NCBI GenBank assembly: GCA_038745855.1
Contig: JBCDLC010000003.1
Span: 1 to 64,000 of the forward strand
DNA: 64,000 nucleotides
From: UBA5336 sp038745855
GTDB lineage: Bacteria; Pseudomonadota; Alphaproteobacteria; Caulobacterales; Hyphomonadaceae
Reading direction: 5' to 3'
Shown: positions 61,381 through 64,000 of the stretch, one piece after another
How positions within the stretch are numbered: the first letter of the stretch is position 1
How the letters are laid out: the number at the start of each line of letters is the position of its first letter
Notes under the pieces: model-generated
Database searches by the model: none
What the model was told of the DNA's origin: nothing
Seen by the model: the letters and a program-made list of their open reading frames with translations, nothing else
Program-made: the position numbers and the translations under genes

Positions 61381-62973
61381 CTACTCGGCCGGGACCACTT
61401 CGGCAGTGCTCTCGCGCCGGCGTTTGGTCTTCTCCGCGCGCTTCTTCGGCAGGGCAAGGGCAACGGCGATCGACGCCGCGCCAAGACCGATGAGCGTTAC
61501 GTCAACCCAGGCGGTGGGCGCATGGCCATCGCCGAACAGTCCATGGGCTATGCCGTGGCCCGTGGTGACCATGTTGAGCACTGAAGCGGTCAGTAGCAGG
61601 ATACCCGAGAGGCCAACCAGTTCCGACGTTGTCCTGTACTCATCCTTTCGAACCATGGCGTACGCAAGTGCAGCAAACCAGAGCGCAAAATAGGCCGTTC
61701 CGGTCCAGAAGAGACGGCTGGATTCCGCACCGGCATAGAGCACGCCGTGGACGAGCAAGCCCGCGCTCGCAAAGCCGATCCCGGCGCAGATCCCCACATT
61801 GAACCGCGACAGCCGCCGATAGAAGCGCTCGCTCTTGGCGCCCTCATTCCCGTGAAGCCGCCGTTCGATCCACATCATGGTGCCCAGGGCGGTAATCACC
61901 GCCAAGGAGAGTCCAAGCACGAAGTAAAGCGCCTTCAGCGCTATCCCGCCAAAGGTGCCATAGTGGAGCGGCGACATCGCTGCCACAAGCCGGTTGCCAG
62001 GCGTCTTGGTGTCCGTTGTCGCACTGTAGGCCGGCTCGCCTGTAACAGCGCTGACCGTCCGCCCCTCGGCGCTAATCAGTTTGCGGTCCTCTTTGTAGTA
62101 GATATCGAGGACAGCGGCTTCGTCCCCCCAATTATGGGTCGCCACATACCAGGGCCGCTCCCCGCTTTCGGGATGGGGCATGGCGTAAATGTCATCGACA
62201 GACATCATCTGGACCTGCTGTCCCACGGGCTCGGGCGGTTGGCCGATCACCGCGTCGAACAGGGCCTGCTGATCACCTTTGAAGGCCAGGATCGCAATAA
62301 TGGGCGCAAGCAGTGTGACGATCCCCAACACCGCCCCCGTCAGCGCAATCATGCTGTAGAACGGTAACCCCCAAAGACCGAGCACCTTGTGCGTGTCCTG
62401 CCACTTGAGCCGCATCGATCGCATGTAGCGGAGGGTGAAAAGTTCTTCCCGGATCTTGGTGTGGGCGATCACGCCCGAGACGATGGCCAGCAGCAGGATG
62501 ACGCCCGCCACGCCGACAAGGGCACGCCCCACCGTTCGCCCACCGAGCTTGGCCGGCCACATGAGGTCCCGGTGAAAATCGTAAAGCCAGCGCGCCATGC
62601 CGTCCGCGCGTTCTGGCAGCATCTCAAGGGTCTCGGGATGCCATTGCACGGAGTGGTCAACGTGACTGCCATCGGGTAGATCCACATGGGCATAGGCCGC
62701 ATAATAGGGGGCATGGAGCCGGGGGAAATAGACGTTCAGGTATTCAACTTCGCCGGAGGCTTCCAATTCGGCATGCCACTCTGTGAAGGTCTCGTTGAAG
62801 GCTGCAGGTTCAGCGGGAAGCGTGATCCGCTTGTTCGGATCCTCCCAAGAGAGGATCTCATTGTAGAAAAGTGCAACGCTGCCTGTGAAGCAGACCACGA
62901 ACAGGAAGAAGCCCAGCGCGACCCCAGTCCATGAATGGAGATCGTAGTTTCTTTTGTGCCGAACGCGGTCCAT
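61381..62973 (-). CDS. PepSY-associated TM protein (iron-regulated membrane protein)
   Basis: A 530-residue inner-membrane protein of the PiuB/PepSY_TM group, often beside TonB receptors and thought to act in reduction of ferric siderophores. Four or more hydrophobic segments are visible: WTGVALGFFLFVVCFTGSVALFYNE near the start, LVGVAGVILLLAIVSGVIA, the segment around GAVLGIVTLLAPIIAIL, and several near the C-terminus. A periplasmic PepSY-like part lies between. The C-terminus is Lys/Arg-rich. The ATG at 62973 with GGGGAC upstream is preferred. It is the last gene of a three-gene minus-strand operon. Confidence 0.87.
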   Translation of the reverse strand: MDRVRHKRNYDLHSWTGVALGFFLFVVCFTGSVALFYNEILSWEDPNKRITLPAEPAAFNETFTEWHAELEASGEVEYLNVYFPRLHAPYYAAYAHVDLPDGSHVDHSVQWHPETLEMLPERADGMARWLYDFHRDLMWPAKLGGRTVGRALVGVAGVILLLAIVSGVIAHTKIREELFTLRYMRSMRLKWQDTHKVLGLWGLPFYSMIALTGAVLGIVTLLAPIIAILAFKGDQQALFDAVIGQPPEPVGQQVQMMSVDDIYAMPHPESGERPWYVATHNWGDEAAVLDIYYKEDRKLISAEGRTVSAVTGEPAYSATTDTKTPGNRLVAAMSPLHYGTFGGIALKALYFVLGLSLAVITALGTMMWIERRLHGNEGAKSERFYRRLSRFNVGICAGIGFASAGLLVHGVLYAGAESSRLFWTGTAYFALWFAALAYAMVRKDEYRTTSELVGLSGILLLTASVLNMVTTGHGIAHGLFGDGHAPTAWVDVTLIGLGAASIAVALALPKKRAEKTKRRRESTAEVVPAE

Positions 62974-62988
62974 ACGATATGTCCCCAA

Positions 62989-63306
62989 TTATACGATGGG
63001 CTCGGTCAGGAAGACGACGATTCCGCCAACCAGACTGATGGCGATCAGCCCACCAGCGACCCGCCACTTGCTGGCATCCCAATAGCACCAAAACTGGTAG
63101 CCTGCCCAGATGAGGGGCACGGCGACCGTCATGAACAGCGCTTTCTCTGAAAACGGACCCGGCAGCGACAACAGCAAGGCGGCGCTCGAAAAAACCGTCG
63201 CCACGAGTGCCCAGAAGAGCACGCTCGTCAGGCGCGGCGCCTTAAGGGTCGCCGCCGCGATGGCAACGAAGAGAACGGCGACAATCACCAGGGGCAAGAA
63301 GCTCAT
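62989..63306 (-). CDS. Small three-span membrane protein in iron-related operon
   Basis: A 105-residue protein with about three hydrophobic segments (LVIVAVLFVAIAAATL, VLFWALVATVFSSAALLLSL, a C-terminal VAGGLIAISLVGGIVVFL). No family recognised with certainty. Its ATG overlaps the stop of the DUF3325 gene by 4 bp (ATGA at 63303-63306), and the PepSY gene starts 15 bp after its stop. The tight arrangement implies one transcript and a shared function, perhaps a third subunit of a membrane oxidoreductase. Confidence 0.75.
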   Translation of the reverse strand: MSFLPLVIVAVLFVAIAAATLKAPRLTSVLFWALVATVFSSAALLLSLPGPFSEKALFMTVAVPLIWAGYQFWCYWDASKWRVAGGLIAISLVGGIVVFLTEPIV

Positions 63307-63653
63307 GATACGCCCCCCAGAAGCCCAAGCAGTACGATTGCGACAAGACAAAAGGCCAGAACAACAACGGCGCTTTGCCGGTGCCAATCGGGCGCAAGCG
63401 CAGAAACAAGAAGGCTTACGCCGCCGGCAGCAGAGACCGCGCCGAGCCATACCGTAACGCCCCTTTCAAAGCCCTGCGGGATCGAAAACAACCACAGTGC
63501 TGCGAAAAGGATCGCAAGCGCGCCATAGCGAAAGGTGGATTGCAGGCGCTCAGACTGCGCAACGCCTGCGAACTGCGTCCGGCGCTTGCCGGCCTGAAAG
63601 AACAGAACGCACGCCAGATACGTCAAGCCGGTGGCTGCAAGGGTTGCCAGCAC
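63303..63653 (-). CDS. DUF3325-like membrane protein
   Basis: A 116-residue protein with three to four hydrophobic segments. ATLAATGLTYLACVLFFQAGKR at the start and LAFCLVAIVLLGLLGG at the end fit the DUF3325 family, whose members sit next to PepSY-TM genes in iron-uptake loci. Biochemical role unknown. It is the first gene of the operon; the 231-bp region to the divergent lipoprotein gene must hold both promoters, but no clear iron box was found there. Confidence 0.75.
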   Translation of the reverse strand: MLATLAATGLTYLACVLFFQAGKRRTQFAGVAQSERLQSTFRYGALAILFAALWLFSIPQGFERGVTVWLGAVSAAGGVSLLVSALAPDWHRQSAVVVLAFCLVAIVLLGLLGGVS

Positions 63654-63884
63654 GCTGCGTCCTTTCTTTTTGTCTTTTGGTTTATGAGAACATCCTTCGC
63701 ACCTGTAAATGGGGCACCGCTTGGGACAGGCGAACCCGCGAACCGCTCAAACAGTTTCGCGATCTACATCTGCTCTCTAGAGCGCAGCATTGGACAATAT
63801 TGAGGGCCATCGTCACACAGCTGTCACCGCGCGGTTGTACCGACTGGCAACGACATGAAAGGCGGGATTAGGGGGTGCAGGGTA

Positions 63885-64000
63885 ATGGTCACTGAGCAAG
63901 GAAGCCGGGCGAGCAGATCGCTGTTCTTCTCGATAACGTCGAAGGGGGTAGGGCTCGCCGCCCTTGCGCTGGTGAGCTGCACATCAATCACCGACGAAGC
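63885..64000 (+). CDS. N-terminus of a predicted lipoprotein (partial)
   Basis: An open frame that begins at ATG 63885 and runs off the window end after 38 codons. It encodes a basic start, a hydrophobic stretch (GVGLAALALVSC) and a lipobox-like ALVSC followed by TSIT. Export and lipidation are likely. The rest of the protein, and hence its function, lies beyond the window. Confidence 0.55.
   Translation, partial: MVTEQGSRASRSLFFSITSKGVGLAALALVSCTSITDE

Overview
The window is 64 kb of GC-rich, gene-dense DNA that looks like chromosome of an alphaproteobacterium. Several features point to the Caulobacterales/Hyphomonadaceae/Parvularculaceae side of the class: a CC0125/CC1285-type lipoprotein, an ExoY/ExoA-like polysaccharide set, TonB-dependent receptors, two RTX proteins and many fatty-acid-type oxidation enzymes. 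This placement is inference from gene content. No rRNA, tRNA, CRISPR array, IS element or prophage was seen.

Layout. 1-0.3 kb: non-coding repeat remnant with a large hairpin. 0.3-9.5 kb: housekeeping and regulation (Nudix hydrolase, RNase R, a large three-module glycosyltransferase protein, MarR-GNAT regulator, DCC oxidoreductase, ribosomal protein L25, peptidyl-tRNA hydrolase). 9.7-14.4 kb: a small leaderless ORF, a membrane-anchored TIR-like protein, the YchF GTPase and an RTX-like protein with long repeats. 14.5-17.1 kb: two acyl-CoA dehydrogenases closed by strong terminators. 17.1-25.2 kb: lipoprotein, broken Roco-type LRR-GTPase gene, acyltransferase, epoxide-hydrolase-like enzyme, siderophore-type receptor and a second RTX protein. 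25.4-28.1 kb: an Arg-rich protein of unknown function and an alkaline-phosphatase-superfamily enzyme. 28.2-39.3 kb: an exopolysaccharide region (acyltransferase, four GT2 glycosyltransferases, a Wzx-like flippase, an ExoY-like initiating sugar transferase, a GH16-fold lipoprotein without catalytic residues). 39.3-46.4 kb: DUF900 lipoprotein, pyrB with a pseudo-dihydroorotase, nitroreductase, DUF1287 protein, MATE exporter. 46.5-57.2 kb: S9 peptidase, TonB receptor, NhaC antiporter, Baeyer-Villiger-type monooxygenase, carnitine-acyltransferase-like enzyme. 57.4-64 kb: a second Arg-rich protein, pgl-glk pair, HPPD, an iron-reductase-like PepSY operon, and the start of a lipoprotein gene.

How the genes work together. 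The 28-39 kb block can supply initiation on undecaprenyl phosphate (sugar transferase), chain building (GT2 enzymes), decoration (acyltransferase) and export of lipid-linked units (flippase), but no Wzy polymerase, Wzc or Wza is visible, so the pathway must be completed elsewhere. The TonB receptors and the PepSY/DUF3325 operon fit iron acquisition. The acyl-CoA dehydrogenases, monooxygenase, HPPD and carnitine-acyltransferase-like enzyme fit degradation of lipids and aromatic compounds.

The most unusual signals are: (1) two diverged Arg-rich paralogues of unknown function and one small membrane ORF, all preceded by the same promoter layout (ATCCYC box, 17-nt spacer, -10 hexamer) 6-7 nt before the start codon, which predicts leaderless mRNAs; (2) a tail-anchored TIR-like protein that appears to lack the NADase glutamate; (3) a GH16-fold lipoprotein in the polysaccharide region whose three catalytic positions read T, G, A; (4) a Roco gene cut by a single in-frame amber codon; (5) an RTX-like protein built from three roughly 100-residue repeats; (6) a 992-residue fusion of DUF115-like, GT2 and FkbM-like modules.
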